Shown piece after piece: positions 1 to 12,324 of a DNA stretch of 64,000 nucleotides. The stretch spans positions 6,262,001 to 6,326,000 of the forward strand of contig JAHLEZ010000001.1 in the NCBI GenBank assembly GCA_020726505.1. The letters run 5' to 3'. The notes under the pieces were generated by a model. That model had not been told where the DNA came from, did not search any database, and saw only the letters and a program-made list of their open reading frames with translations. Numbering within the stretch: position 1 is the stretch's first letter; the number at the start of each line of letters is the position of its first letter. The position numbers and the translations under genes are program-made. This stretch comes from Leptodontidium sp. MPI-SDFR-AT-0119 (lineage: Eukaryota > Ascomycota > Leotiomycetes > Helotiales > Leptodontidiaceae).

Positions 1-1063
1 CTGCTCAGAAGGGGCACGAGGCCGTCGGCAAACTGCTACGCAAGTATGTTAAATTGATTATTTAACTTATTTCATTTTATATATATATATTTATAGCTTT
101 GATAGAGAGGGGCTTGGGGGAGCTGAAGTTTATATATTTTACTTTAAATGTTAAAATGATACTATTAAACGATTTCTAAAGATGTTAGATAAGTTAACCT
201 AGAACATTCTAGAAGCTTCGCTTTTAGTCTTCTGGCCACCTGATCCTGATAACTTATAGTACTGCGCAGTACTTATGCTTATCATAAGAAACGTTTGCTA
301 TAACTTATAACGTTGAGCCCCAGCCGTGGCGCTCAGCCCGACCCCAGGCAAAACCCCAGCACCAAAAACCAACTTCTTCCCGTCCCGACTTCCCCAGAAC
401 AATCGAAAGCGAATGAGAAAATTTTCAAGCCTACTTACCTAGTATCTTTTTTGATAAAGAGACACGCGAATTGGAATGCAAATTACAATACTGTACGGTC
501 ATACCTACATGCCTTAACCCCCAAAACCATAGATTGGCCGGGCACAGCTTAATCACCACCAACTCCAAGCTACAGTTGGTGGGTGTTATTGTACCCAAAA
601 CAGTTGCATACATACGTGTTAAGCCACGATCCAATCCTCTGGTAGCCATATCCCCACAACAACAGCACGATCCCGTTGCTTTCCTTGTCCTCCTTGCATT
701 CCAGTTCCATTACAGTCGTTTGAGGGGAAGCCGATTCTGTTAGCGACTGTATCAGCAAAACTATATTTATCAATCAATCATACTTTTATTCTTAATCTCT
801 TTAAACAATCTGACAAAAAAGAATATACCGCAATCATGTTCCCCCCTCAAAACATGAAAGGGCTCACCACCGGATGCGGCGTCCGAACTCTCGCTAATCG
901 TCAACAAAGAAGAAAGATAGGAATACCATGTAAATAATACGCCCTTGCGAAATAATGAAAGCCCGCTTCCCCATCGCCCGTAATTGACTTCGTATGCGAA
1001 GATCGGTTAATATAAACTCGTGTATAAAACAATCAAGAAGTGCAGCGAAGAAAAAAGGCCACA
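1..1063. other. AT-rich intergenic region, no gene seen
   Basis: Only short overlapping frames without protein-like composition are present. There is a TA-rich patch near 75-95. The stretch just before 1064 should hold the promoter and 5' leader of the coiled-coil gene. I recognise no domain or RNA gene here. Confidence 0.6.
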
Positions 1064-4000
1064 ATGGCAAATAACAATCCTCCCACGGACGGCATGGAAA
1101 AGTCCCAAGAGGAAGAAAATACACCTTCAGAAGAACAGTCCATGGACCCCTCTATCCCTTCAACACCCCGCCTCTTCAGCTTCACCCGCCGTCCCGCCAG
1201 CTCCGGACCCTCAGGCCCAGCACCCGACGTCCCCCTCCCACTGAACCTTCCTCGCAGAGATCTAAACCGCACCACAACCAGCGAAACAACCACCAACCCT
1301 TACCCATCTCCGCTTTCAAATTTGAATCCGCATCTCCATCTAGCACCCGCCCCCCTCCAGCTCCACAGAACACTCACTCTAAACCTCCGCGAACAGCATG
1401 CCCCCGCCACCGTCCCAGTCCCAGAAATAATTAACACGCCTGCCTCAACGCTATCTCTAAGCGCACTCACGCACCCACTGGGAGTGAGAGATCAGGAGGG
1501 AGGTTCGTTGGGTATACCCCGCCCTGAAAATGCCGGAGGAGGAGGGAGAGAGAAAATCGTACCTCGTTATTTAAGAGCTGCGTATGATAAGTATCCTGTT
1601 AAGCCTGTTGGAGATCGAGATTTAGGTGGGCAGGGGTTTGAGGATGGTGTTGATGTGGTGAAGCCTTTGAGGATTGGAAGGAAGAGGGGTGGTGGTGGAG
1701 GAGGTGGCGAGGGAGGAGCAGAAGGTGGGGGAGGTACAGGAGGGACGGAGGGAGGAGGAGGGATAAGTCCAATAATGGAACAAACGATGATAGATATTGA
1801 TGCTATTCTAGGGCTGAGTCTGCAGAAGGAGGAATTTGAGGATTATATCGGTAAGCAAAAGCCGCTTGTTATTAGGATGGTGAGTGTGTCTGCTTCTAGA
1901 GCGGGAGCTGGTGGTCCTGGCGATGGCGAAGGAAATGGGGATGAGAAAAAGGAAGATGATGCGACCTCTGCTGTTGAAGGCGATGATGACGGTGAAGACG
2001 TATCAGCTACTGCTGGCACTGGAGGCGAGGTAGTGACGACGACGACGAAGAGACCTAGAACAAGAGTGGGGAAGAAGAAGGCGAACAAGGACGCTGATAC
2101 TACGCAAGGAAATACAACCCAAGGGAGAGCTCCTACCAACACGCCTTCGACACCTTTAGCTCTAGGTACAGTTGGTGCCGGACCTTCCACATCCACATTT
2201 ACATCAGTAGATCAACAACCCTATGCAAATGAAGGCGTTGGACCTGACCGGGAGGACAATCAGAAACAAGAAGAAAAGGAAAAAGAAAAGGGGGAAGAGA
2301 AGGGAGAAAAAGGAGGAGCCGGAAGAGGGAAATCAGATCCACCATCGCCTCACCCTCCTGTACCCTCTCCTCTCTCCGCACCCGACACGCAGAAATACAA
2401 ATCGCCTTTCATCCCTGCTGTGCCTGCTGAGCTGAGGCTGCCTCCTGTGAAGCCGGAAGATAGAGCGCCGACTATGTGGTCGCATCCGGAGGAAGTGCAC
2501 GCACAGCACAGAAAATATGATAGTAACAGAATAGATGAGGTGAAGGTTGACTTGGAGCGTTTACTTAAAGGGGATGTCGATGGCACTGGAGGGAGTTCCA
2601 GGGGTGCCGCTTCTGCGTCGCTGAAGCGGCTGATTGATACGCTTCCGCCGAGGAGAGATGTGAGTTTGAATATTTTCTTTCTTCTTAGCACTTTTTTTTT
2701 TTCGTTGTGATACCCGAGTTTGCGTTGATGCTGGTGGGAGTTTCGGTCTCGTTTCTTCTTTTGTTTATTGAGAACCCCTCGCGGAAGCGAGAACGTGGGT
2801 TTCGAAGCTGCATCTCAAGACTCGTTTTTTTGTTTGTTTGGATGCAGAACATGCTAGTCGCTTCGACTCCTTATTCATCAAGCGAGGCATTGCAAGACTT
2901 AACATAAAAACAAGTCTCAACCTTTTGAAGCGCAGAGAAAACCTCAGACACATCCAACCCGCCTTTCTTTCCCTCCTCACACTCCCTATAAAACCCCCCT
3001 CCCTCAAATCTATATCCAAACTTCTCCCCCAGCGCAAGTCTAACCACTTTCCAGATCCCAATCCCCGAAGCCGTGCGCTCATTCCGAGAATACGCCCGCC
3101 AACCCGAGAACACATCGAACCCTACCACCCAACTCGGTCTCCGCGCAGTCGAAGCCGCAATCCAGCATAGTATAGAGCCTAGTCTCCTCTCCGCCCAAGA
3201 GAACCTCCGGCTCCAGAACCAAGTCCAAGCCATCCAGCGCGTCACGAACACAACTCTCGAGCAGCTGGAGCGCGCGGAGCGGGATCTAGCTAAAGCAACC
3301 GAGTTGCAGGCGAATCAGGATCTGGCGGTCGCGAGCGTAAGGGCATTAGAGGAACAACTTGATGCTGCGATGAGGACGGCGAAGGAGGAATATATCATTA
3401 ATGATTTAGCTGAAAGGCTCACTGAAGCTGAGGCTGAACTGAAAGTCCTTAGGAAAGAGAGGGATGAGGGCGGACTGAAGAGTATTGCGGCGTGCGAGGC
3501 GGAGAAAGCGAGGATCGAGGAGGAGGTTGATAATTTGGCAGCGATTGTGGAGAAGTATAATGATAGTGATATGATCGCGCGTGAAGACTGCGTGAGGTTG
3601 ACGGAGGAGAAAGAGGAGGCTCATGCGCAACGTGTGGAGGATCTTGAAGCTGATGTTAGGAATGTGGAGAGAGCTCGTGATGTTCTGCAGGCGAAACTCG
3701 ACGCTGCGGGGACGGCGAGGAGGTTCAGTGAAGATGCTGCTGGTAAGGAAAGTGCGGAGAAAACCAAAGAGTTAGAGGATAGAATCAAGCAACTCGAGGG
3801 AAAGCTTGCAGAAAAGAAAGATGTGCCAGCTGGCTTTATTTCCGAGGTGGATTGCGAGAAGAAGAATAAAGAGCGGGTTGAGAAGTTGGAGAAGGAGAAT
3901 AAGGATATAAAAGCCAAACTCGAAGAGGATCTCGCTAAGTTGAAGAAAGAGAACGACGATCTCGCTGCTGCTACCAAAACCGGATCGACTGGTGGGAGCG

Positions 4001-5841
4001 GTGGTGGTGCCTTAAACGAAGCTCTCAAGACCCAAAATGAGCGCCTGCAGGGAGAAGTCGAGGAAGCAAACCGGAAAGCCAAAGTTGCCGAAGAATCCAC
4101 CGCCTTCATTGCCCGTCTCCAATCACAAGGCAGGGAAGAGAACGCGACCCTCACAAGACGCATCGCGGACCTCGAGAATGCCCTGAAAGCAAAATCTACT
4201 GCAGGTGAGGATGAGGAAAAGGACAGGAGCTCGATTCAAGATCGTGAGAGCCAGAAGCTAGCACCGAATAAGAAACTCGAGGATGAGAGGGGGGTTTTGA
4301 AAGAATTGGATGAGGAAAAGGCACGAGCTCGCGATATTCATGGGCGCCAGATTGAGATGGATAAGAAGATGGTTCAGGAAGCGGAGGATCGTGCGGAGCG
4401 CCTTGAAGACCGAATCTTGCAGTCAGAGAAGGAAAACAAAAAGCTCAGAGATAACCTTAATAACGTACGTTCTGAGCCACGGGATTATCGTGACGGAAAG
4501 AATGCAGGGAAGAAGGACGGCGATACGCTTAATGGGAGAATCGGGGGCTTTGACAAGCAGGTGACTGATCTCAATACCATTGTTCAGGCGCAAGGCGATG
4601 CATTGAGCAAACATGGTATATCCAACGACTTCCAGCAGCTTCGGGTGTTGGAGCAACACAACGAGCAGCTGACGGAGCGGAATGCGAAGTTGGTAGAGGA
4701 GGTGAAGAGGCTGGAGTCGGGGAGGGTGGCGAGTGGGTACATGTCGAGCGATGAGAAGGACGAGCAGATTAAGGAGCTAATCAATATGGTCAATGGGGTG
4801 AATGAAAAGTCCCGGTACTACTATTTGAAGGCTGAAGAGATTGCGAATAAGTACAATACACTTGTGGTGGATAAGGAAAATGATGTGAATAGGAGGGTGG
4901 CGATCAAGTCGAAGGAGAAGGTGCGAGAGCAGAAACAGAAGGATAAGAATAAGAAAGCGATGAAGAAGGATAAGGCGAGAAAGAAGAAGGAGATGATAGA
5001 ACTTTCCGAAGCCCAAGCGAATGCCGAAGCCGCTGGGGCAGAAGCAAAATCGAGAATCAATGACACAAAGCGAAGAGAGATCGAAGATGTTGGGATCCTT
5101 GACCGGTATCGACAAGCTACATCGCAAGTTGGTAAGTAATCCATTCTGCCGTGAAGTTCTTTAAAGAGCAGGCTTACTAAATATCACAGGAGTCATCGAC
5201 GGAAGAGCCACCGTTGCATCCTACCAACGGCAAGTGCTACAACTCAAGATAAAATTGATTGAACATTGTCTGGCAAACATGGTAGCAGCTCGCGCACTGA
5301 ATGGAAAACGACGAGATGATTCACTCGCAGCAATTCACGCTGCTGACGTTGCAATTACAATGGCCGAGAAGGTCAACGAAGATGATATAACAGCCCAGGC
5401 TTCGTTGTGGGCTGGCATAGCATATTTCTACCACGGTGATAGCAAGAGATCGCAGTTTTATCTTGATCGGGCCCATCACTTGAAGGAAAATTTGGAATTG
5501 AACGCTGACAAGAAAATACTCCACCTCTGGACACATTATGGAGTTGTGAATAAGTCTGCTGAGACCCGCAGGGAGGGATACGATAGGAACTACAGATTCG
5601 CCCCGATAATTGTAGGCAACCGACGGAGATCATCGTGGAGCACAAACTCGAGTGCCGGGACTCCCATCCAGACAAGGCAAGGGAGGTTTATACCTTGGGG
5701 AAATAGCAATCTAAGTACTATTTCTCTCCCTGAATCCGATGAAGGTATGCAATTCGGAAAATCTCATGGGATTGAAGCTGACTCTAAATAGAAGGCGAAG
5801 TCATGGAGGAAGAGGACGAGGAAGCCGAAGGAGGCATTTAG
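1064..5841 (+). CDS. Large coiled-coil protein of unknown function
   Basis: This is a fungal protein of about 1,400 residues that I cannot assign to a named family. The start at 1064 follows a good A-rich context; an ATG at 1040 is in frame but less likely. Exon 1 ends at 2659 before GTGAGT. It encodes a Pro/Ser/Thr-rich head, a Gly-rich run (about residues 205-235) and an acidic/basic middle. From about 3055 to 5131 the protein is almost entirely Glu/Lys/Leu heptad sequence, a long coiled coil ending in a Lys-rich patch. Later introns are clear: 5132-5189 (GTAAGT..ACAG) and 5745-5791 (GTATGC..ATAG), giving an acidic tail and a stop at 5839-5841. The junction between 2660 and about 3055 is uncertain: a single intron 2660-3054 keeps the frame but is unusually long, and a small exon near 2848-2910 is possible. 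A structural or scaffold role is inference from the coiled coil only. Confidence 0.75.
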
Positions 5842-6094
5842 GAAGAGATCAACCAACTCACGCCAAAAACGGTCGAACAGCTGGACATGACCTTAAAACC
5901 GAACCTAACACGACCGAAAACTTGACAAAACAAATCAAAACAGAGCGGGCGAGAAGCTTGACATAATACTAATAACGACATCAAATCAAACATGAGAAGG
6001 ATAATAAGGAAAGACATACTTATGCCGGCGGATAATTGGGGGTAGTAGGATCTTAGGAACATCTGTCAATTATGTTAGCATTTGGATTTAAGCT

Positions 6095-7660
6095 TCAAGT
6101 AGCAACTTCAGAATGACAAGAATTTCCTTTCGACCCTAATATCCAAATGATATTGTGGTTCCTACTTTGCACCGATAAAATGCTGCTGAACGGGACATCC
6201 CAGAACCAGCTCGCGACGCACATAGCACCCAAACTCATCGTAAGAGCCATGAGGAAGTTAACCTTATTGTCATCAAGTATGCCAATCGATCCACTCTCCA
6301 CAACTCGACTTGGCTTCTCGTCTCCAAAGCTGGATGTCCGCCATTTCTTCTTCGCGTCGTATTTGTCCATTCCTCCTATCTTCTCGTCTAGTTTGTTCTC
6401 GACTTGGGTATTAGTCGTGTCCTGGGAAAGCACTGCGTCTTTCCCTTCGCCCTCGTTAAGTAGGTTCGCTTTAACCTCTGCTCTTTTCTTGTAATGTATG
6501 CTGTTTAGTCCGTCCGGCTTTCGAGACCAGTACTTTCTTCCCTCCATCTCCTTTAATGATGCGTCCTGTCCACGTATTAACGACACTCTGTTGTAGCCAT
6601 CCTCCGAGGAAACTGTCCAAGACGCTACCCAGCCCTCCCCCTTTCTTGTGCTCGCTCGTACCAGTCCTCTCTCCCATCAGGAGGATCTCCTTTTGGTTAG
6701 CTAGGTCAACGGGCAAAACCTTCTTGGCTTTTGACTTAATACATGGTCTCCACTCGTGCTACCGTATTCTGGGATTCTCTGAACGGTGATTTAATCGGGA
6801 GCTCGTCGTAATTGGTGGTCCATTCAAACGTTGGGCTCATCGATGAATTCGATACAGCCGACTGCAGAAGAAGTTGCCCCTTTCTCCCTTGCAAGTGCCG
6901 CTTCCAATTTCGATGCCAGCAGTTCTTTAACCGCTTGTGCCCTTCGCTCAGGGTCAGGGGAGTACTGACCATTTAGCACACGGGAGAGGATGTATTCTCG
7001 CCTAGTCTCCTATCGGTAGGAAACTGCACGGGGTATGATTGTTTTCCTCTTCCCAAGGGCCTATGCAAATGTAGCCGTTGTCTTCTGCCTCATGAATCAC
7101 CCCGAGACCTATGAACTTCTTGTAGTCGAAGCATTGATTCATGAATCCATGTCGAGCTTGAGGCCGCATTCCAAGCTCCCAACGATTCATGCACCATCGG
7201 CACCCATAATCGTCTCTTGCCTTCTTATTGTAGGCAATGGAGTTAGGATGGCTAGTCCCATAGCTGACGCTAGCTACCTCTTGAGCTTCTTCAGTGAATC
7301 TCAAGATGTTTATCTCAGCCGTGTACCTGGCGTTCGTAGCTCTCTCGACTACTACCCTGAGGATTTTCATGTGCCCTAGGCCATTGCAGATGTTCTCCAA
7401 GTCTCCCTCCGTGGCACTCTGGGGGTTCCTGGCGATCTTTTGCAACGTTAGAATACTATTCATACGGTGAATGATAAATGTGCTCGCCTCCTTTAACAGT
7501 GACATGTGATGTTGATATGGCCTGCCAGCCTATACTCTATTGGACTCAGCATGACGTGAAAGCATCTTAGAAGGTTGGGGACTTTAATACGCTCCTTTCT
7601 TGCGTAGCAGTTTGAAGATATAGCTAGAGGATTCTGGGAAATGGAGGCTGTTGAAAACTT
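6095..7660 (-). pseudogene. Decayed minus-strand coding region, family not recognised
   Basis: Four minus-strand open segments (about 7505-7002, 6972-6736, 6716-6471, 6586-6095) follow each other in order and have protein-like composition. They include a CRWC motif, a charged helical stretch rich in Ala/Glu/Lys, and near the end one hydrophobic helix of about 20 residues that could be a membrane anchor. Moving from one to the next needs frame changes that do not coincide with clear splice sites. For example, the helical stretch read from about 6990 to 6840 is in a different frame from its neighbours. I therefore read this as one broken gene, though a gene with several unrecognised introns is possible. 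No domain name can be given. Confidence 0.35.
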
Positions 7661-7708
7661 ACTTAAAGTGTGAGAAGCAGGGGACGCAAATGCTCTCTTT
7701 TACTTGTG

Positions 7709-8196
7709 CTACAAGCACCAAGCCGCAAGGCTAACAACCTTCTCTATAGCCTTCCCCGTGCCTTTAATTAACACCTCCTTATCTCTCTTTCCCCCTCCAT
7801 TCCCTCCTATAGAATTAACACCTCTCTCAATGCCCTTCAACAACCGCTGATCTCTACCCTCCAGACTTAGTTTCCCAGCCGCTCGCGCTTCAATCGCGAC
7901 CGGGTATATACGGACACGCTTCACGACGCTAATAAAGGGCGAGGAGGCGGATACGTAGATTATCTTCGGGTTAGAGGAGGAGGTTCGTGGGGAGGCGATG
8001 GGGGCGTGGAGGAGTGGGCGTTTGGATATTTTTTGGTCTAGAGGAGGGTTAGTATGGTGCTTTAAGGCGAGAGGAGAAGATAGGAGGAGGGGAGGAGGGG
8101 GGGAAGTACTTTTCGTGAGGAGGGGTAGTTTGGTGTGTGGTTCTTGCTGTCGGTGGTTGGGTTTATGGGTGCGGACTTTGGTGCTTCTTTTGCCAT
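7709..8196 (-). pseudogene. POP7: RNase P/MRP subunit Pop7 (Rpp20)-like, truncated
   Basis: The second exon (8037 down to 7709) carries the Pop7/Rpp20 (Alba-fold) core: a KRPLLHAPIASP stretch, then IYVSASSPFISVVKRV, then VLIKGTGKAIEKVVSLAAW. Both strands of the RNA-binding fold match yeast Pop7. A 72-nt intron (8038-8109) with GTACTT, a perfect TACTAAC branch point and CTAG joins it to an upstream exon in phase 1. Two defects are visible. The exon-1 frame that joins correctly has no ATG, and the ATG at 8196 lies in another frame. The protein also stops at a TAG right after the core, where yeast Pop7 has roughly 60 more residues. The TAG, and a TAA three codons on, could be mutated Gln codons. 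Pop7 is an essential subunit, so either a second intact copy exists or the gene model hides something. Confidence 0.55.
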
Positions 8197-8430
8197 TTAG
8201 GGCATATGCAGTCTGCAGACTGACGATATTTTACTTGTAGGAGTATGATAGATAGAAAATTGAGTTGAGTTCTCATTGGCGTGAAGTGATGTTGGAGTTG
8301 TCAGTTGAAGCTCGAGACTTTTTGGGCGGTTGAGGGCGGTGTAAAGCGGCAGAACCCAAGCTATCATGAGCTCCAACCCACCACGCCTTGCTCCAAGTTG
8401 ATATTAGCCCATACCAGACCAAAGAGTACT

Positions 8431-9596
8431 ATGTCAACAGCAGTCTGGCCCTCACTTCCTGCGGCAGAGTTGAAAAGAGAAGAAGATGCCTCAACCGTAT
8501 GCCTTTCCTCTCCCAGCTCACCTTATTCCCATTCACCTGCATCTAGCAAGACTAACTCTCCAACCCAGGCCCGCGAACTCTCATGGCTTCTCGACTCCCT
8601 TCAAGAAACCCTCGTATCTCTCAAATCTGGTCTAGAAGACTGCTATGCCTTGCTTGCGCCTATAGAACCGGGCTCTACGCTTGTTATGTCGAGTCCTAGG
8701 AGTGAGAATGTAAAGGGGCATGTTACGAGGGTTGGAGATGCTGTTGTTAGAGGTGTATGTTAATTCTTCTTCTTTTTACACTTATACACTTTCAACCTTA
8801 TCTTCAGTTCTCCTTCATTTATGCTACATTGTTTCATGATATATTTAAAATGAATGTTATTAAAGTACAACCGAGCTAACACATTCCACAGACAATCCAC
8901 CTCCGCCTCAAAACCCTCCCACATACCGACCTCACTCTTCAACCCACTAACCCACTCCCTCTACCAACGCTCTCCCACCTCCGCACCCTTCTAAACCAAT
9001 CCCTAGACTGCATCGACATAACACGCTGGACAGGTGACCGCCACTCCGCATCCTTCATATCCTCCCAGCTCCGCCTCTTACACTCCATAACCCGCGAAGC
9101 ACTTGCTATAACACGACCCGCCGTCCTCGAAGCTCCAGATCCAGAGTTCGGGACTGTAATCCCAACCTCTGGTTTTTCTCCCTCTTCTGGAACTGGTATT
9201 GGAGTACCGGGAAGCAACACCCTCGACTGGGCACACACACCAACCTCACCCCTCCACTTCTCCCCTCCTCTCCCCCCAAACCTCAGCCTAACACTCACCC
9301 CCTCCTCAACATCCCTCCTCCTCACCCTTCGCGTCCTCGAACCCTCTATTAATGCCTCACATCTCGGCTCGCGCTTCGCCCACGCTATAGGTGCACAGCG
9401 CCGTCTCGAGCACGATGAGATGGATGGGGTGTTTATGTTTAGAGGCGAGGAGGTTAGGGTCAAAGAGAAGGTCGTTGTGGAAAGTAGTGCGGATCCGAGT
9501 CTGTTGAGTCTTGGTGCGAAGCTGGGGGCTTTAGAGAGGGGAGTGGGTAGTATGAGGGGTTGTTTGAGGGCTGTTATGGGGGAGGAGGAGGAGTAG
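8431..9596 (+). CDS. RAV2: Rogdi/RAV2-family protein (RAVE complex subunit)
   Basis: The product is 342 residues with the layout of the Rogdi leucine-zipper family (Rav2 in yeast). Rav2 works with Rav1 and Skp1 to assemble the V-ATPase at the vacuole and endosomes. The N-terminal helix around ARELSWLLDSLQETLVSLK, the block around VKGHVTRVGDAVVRGTIHLRL and the later helices with RLLHSITREAL are typical. Exon 1 is 8431-8754 (GTATGT donor) and exon 2 is 8892-9596 (CCACAG acceptor); they join in phase 0, and this start is the first ATG in the conserved frame. The middle contains a Ser/Pro/Thr-rich low-complexity insert. Identification is by pattern memory, so the family is fairly sure and the complex membership is by homology. 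Confidence 0.75.
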
Positions 9597-10406
9597 TTTT
9601 GGAGTGTGGGGTTTTTTGGCTTTTATAGCTAGATAGGTGTTTCCGAAGAAACGGGATTTTTTTCTCCAGACCTAGAGCCAAGTCAAGATCTTATGCCCAG
9701 GCTAGCCCTCATCGCAATGGACTCTAGAAGTCTGGAATCAGGTATCTAACAATCATCACTTATTACCACCTCCTTCTGGCGTCCTTTTCCTCCTTCTCAT
9801 CGTTACCTCTGTCCTAAGAAACTCATTTTGGGTAGATCGGCTAATAAGGAATGAGAAATGACGGAAACTTCTCAAAACAAAGCATAGATACTTGCTAAGC
9901 AACTTTCGCGATGCATTTATCAGATACATGGTTAGGTTTTGGAATAGGGAGTTGGTCTGGCTCATGTTGTTTACTTGCGAGGTATCTCATGGGCAATTAA
10001 TAAGCGGCCCCGACGAGACGAAATTCGCCCTCTGCAAGGTCAATGGCGCAAAAATGAAAACGCCAGGAATCCAAGCTGGGGGGGGGGGGGATTAGATTGA
10101 TTGATAAAATGATTGAAATTGCTCGAGTTGGAACTTCAAATGTCATGTTACTCCAAGTACATTCAAGTACAATCGGTAAATACGAAGTAATTACACCCCA
10201 AGCAAAGCTATCAGGTTGCGGGCTAATTATATGTCAGCACTTTCCAAATAAAACGTCTACTAAAGAGGCACACTCGTAAAGTGATATCCAATCCAACTCA
10301 TTACTTATCCGCCTCTGCCAAACTCAACCCTTCGTCTTGTGCAAGCTAGTCTTATGTTACGTCGCTGTTTAACTTGGACAAGTAAACATCGAACTGCCCA
10401 GAGATC
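9597..10406. other. Intergenic, with a G13 run
   Basis: This lies between the Rogdi-like gene and the AAA+ relic. A homopolymer of 13 G is at 10078-10090. No convincing coding sequence is present. Confidence 0.5.
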
Positions 10407-11870
10407 TTAATAGAATCCTGCAACTCGGCGAAATTGGGCTTTGTCTTTTTCCACTGGCGTATATTGTCGAGCAAGTGTGATAGCATTTCGAATCTCTCGA
10501 CCGTTTATCTTATTCTTGGCAAGTTTTTCGACATTGTCTCTCAAGTCGCTAAAGTCAATATTCTCTTCGTTAAGGTCAATAAGCCGCTCAATAAAGTTCT
10601 CCCAAACTTTAGCACGCTTGACGTGGTCGAGCTTTAGATAGTAGAGAGCAAGCTGGATTCGAGATTTGAACGCCTCATCGAACGTTCTAACCCGATTACT
10701 TGTGAGCACGAGTATTCCGTCGTAATACTCTAAGACCCTCAGAAAGATCGACACCAATACGTTTCGACACGAACCGTCAAGGCTCCGCTGCTCTCAGAAG
10801 ACATCGGCCTCTTCTAGTAAGACCACCCCTTTCCATATCTTTCCCAAGTGCAGTACTGATTCGAGATACGGTTCGACCTCATCTGGTTCTGTCCCGATAT
10901 CTCCACGGGCAACACGGTAGAGTGGCTTCTCGGCAGTCTCAGCGACACTCTTAGCAGTCAAGGTTTTGCCAGTGCTTGGTCCGCCATAAACGAGTAGGAT
11001 CAGACCGTTTCCCTTCCCATAAATTAGATCCGTAGATTTCTCCGGGTCCAGCTGGTTCCTAATTAGCGCTTCAAGAAGGTCCTTGGTCTTGTTTGCCAGT
11101 ACAAGGCTCTTTGAACGCTTTCTTGTTCCATACAACATCATCCATCCTGTCGACTTCCAGATCAACCCATCGTTTCTGCTACAGGTTAAAGCCCTTTACA
11201 AGCTGTGGAATGAGATAGACGAAATCTTCTGGGGGATCTTCTTGCTTTATTGTTGCTGTGCCTAAATCGTCCTTGAAGGATTCCGGCACCTGCCTTCTTC
11301 TCATCAACATGCGCCTTGTAGAGTTCTCGGTAGGTCATCAAGTCGATCATAAAACGTTCGTCGGCTGAACGATCCAAGCCGATTTGTTCATCATCTCGGT
11401 ATAATACCAAATAGCGGAATCTGCACTTCCAGAACATTTCGCCCCATTTTTTTAGGAGTGCTTTCGTGGCCTCGTCCGCGAAGGATAAGGGGAAGAGATT
11501 GAGACTATTAATGTCAACTTCAGAGTGTTCCTGTTTGTCGCGGACTTCGAGAGTCAATTCGTGGGTCGAGTTAACCCGGGAGAATGCACCGTCAAACTTC
11601 CACGACTAGGCCGAAAGATTCCAGCTGTGGACAGTACTATCGCCATTCTTCGTCTTCTACTGCAGTTGCTCTCCTTTCCCGAAGGGAGAGTTAATTGTCT
11701 TGGAGTATTCTGCTAATGGATTTTCATTCCTGTTGCGGCTCTTCTGAACACTGCTTCTAGATAGCTCGGAACTGCAGCATATCCCTTTAATATGCTTATC
11801 CTTTCGTTCAACAACCACTTCACCCATTCGGAATAAGTACTGGATATATTTCACCTGTATTTTCCTCCGC
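10407..11870 (-). pseudogene. AAA+ ATPase of the fungal multidomain family, decayed
   Basis: Reading the minus strand from about 11860 gives, in order, an N-terminal block with YLFRMGEVVVERKDKHIKG, a block with EMFWKCRFRYLVLY and ERFMIDLMTY, the WVDLEVDRMDDVVW lead-in, a P-loop (GGPSTGKT), a Walker-B-like VVLLEEADVF and the sensor/second-region GILVLTSNRVRTFDEAFKSRIQLALYY. This order is that of a Pezizomycotina AAA+ family with an N-terminal DUF. The gene is broken. An in-frame TGA (10796-10794) interrupts it just after Walker B, while both flanks are in the same frame, and a frameshift is needed near 11110-11160 and again upstream. Walker B has Glu-Glu where the family has Asp-Glu. The paralogue family is large in such fungi, so this is probably a dead duplicate. 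Confidence 0.8.
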
Positions 11871-12324
11871 TATAACAACGTATTAACCTCTTGATATTCA
11901 TCTTAGTATGTCGAGTATCCATACTCTAGCAAACAGCTCAATCTTTTTCGCCGTTATTCCAGTATCAATGGCAGGTAATGCTGAACCTTCCTTCCTTCCT
12001 TCCTTCAAGCATCAGAAGGAAACCAAAAGTGCGCGGGTATCGTACAGTACATACAATAAGATAATCCAGTTGTAGGAGACCGACCGACTGACTGAACTAG
12101 CTTTAGGGATCGACTTTTCCACCTTCAAGACGCATATGCGAAATTCGAACCTCTGCACAAAAGCCAGAAATCCCGTAAGACTTGATTCGTTCCTTTCGCT
12201 CCGCGGAGACTACGTTTATCAGTACAACTTTTCTCAAAAACAAATTGATTGTCCCGGGGGGGATACAAAGAATATGAGGGAGACTAATAGGCAGAGAGGG
12301 AGAGGGGTAGAATGGGAGGGTTTC
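11871..12324. other. Intergenic with CTTC microsatellite
   Basis: No gene seen. A CTTC repeat occupies about 11987-12006. The right part is likely 3' UTR of the importin gene on the minus strand. Confidence 0.5.

Noticed and set aside
10078..10090. G13 run as a regulatory element
   Set aside because: It is a plain homopolymer between a live gene and a dead gene, with no repeated G-tracts for a quadruplex.
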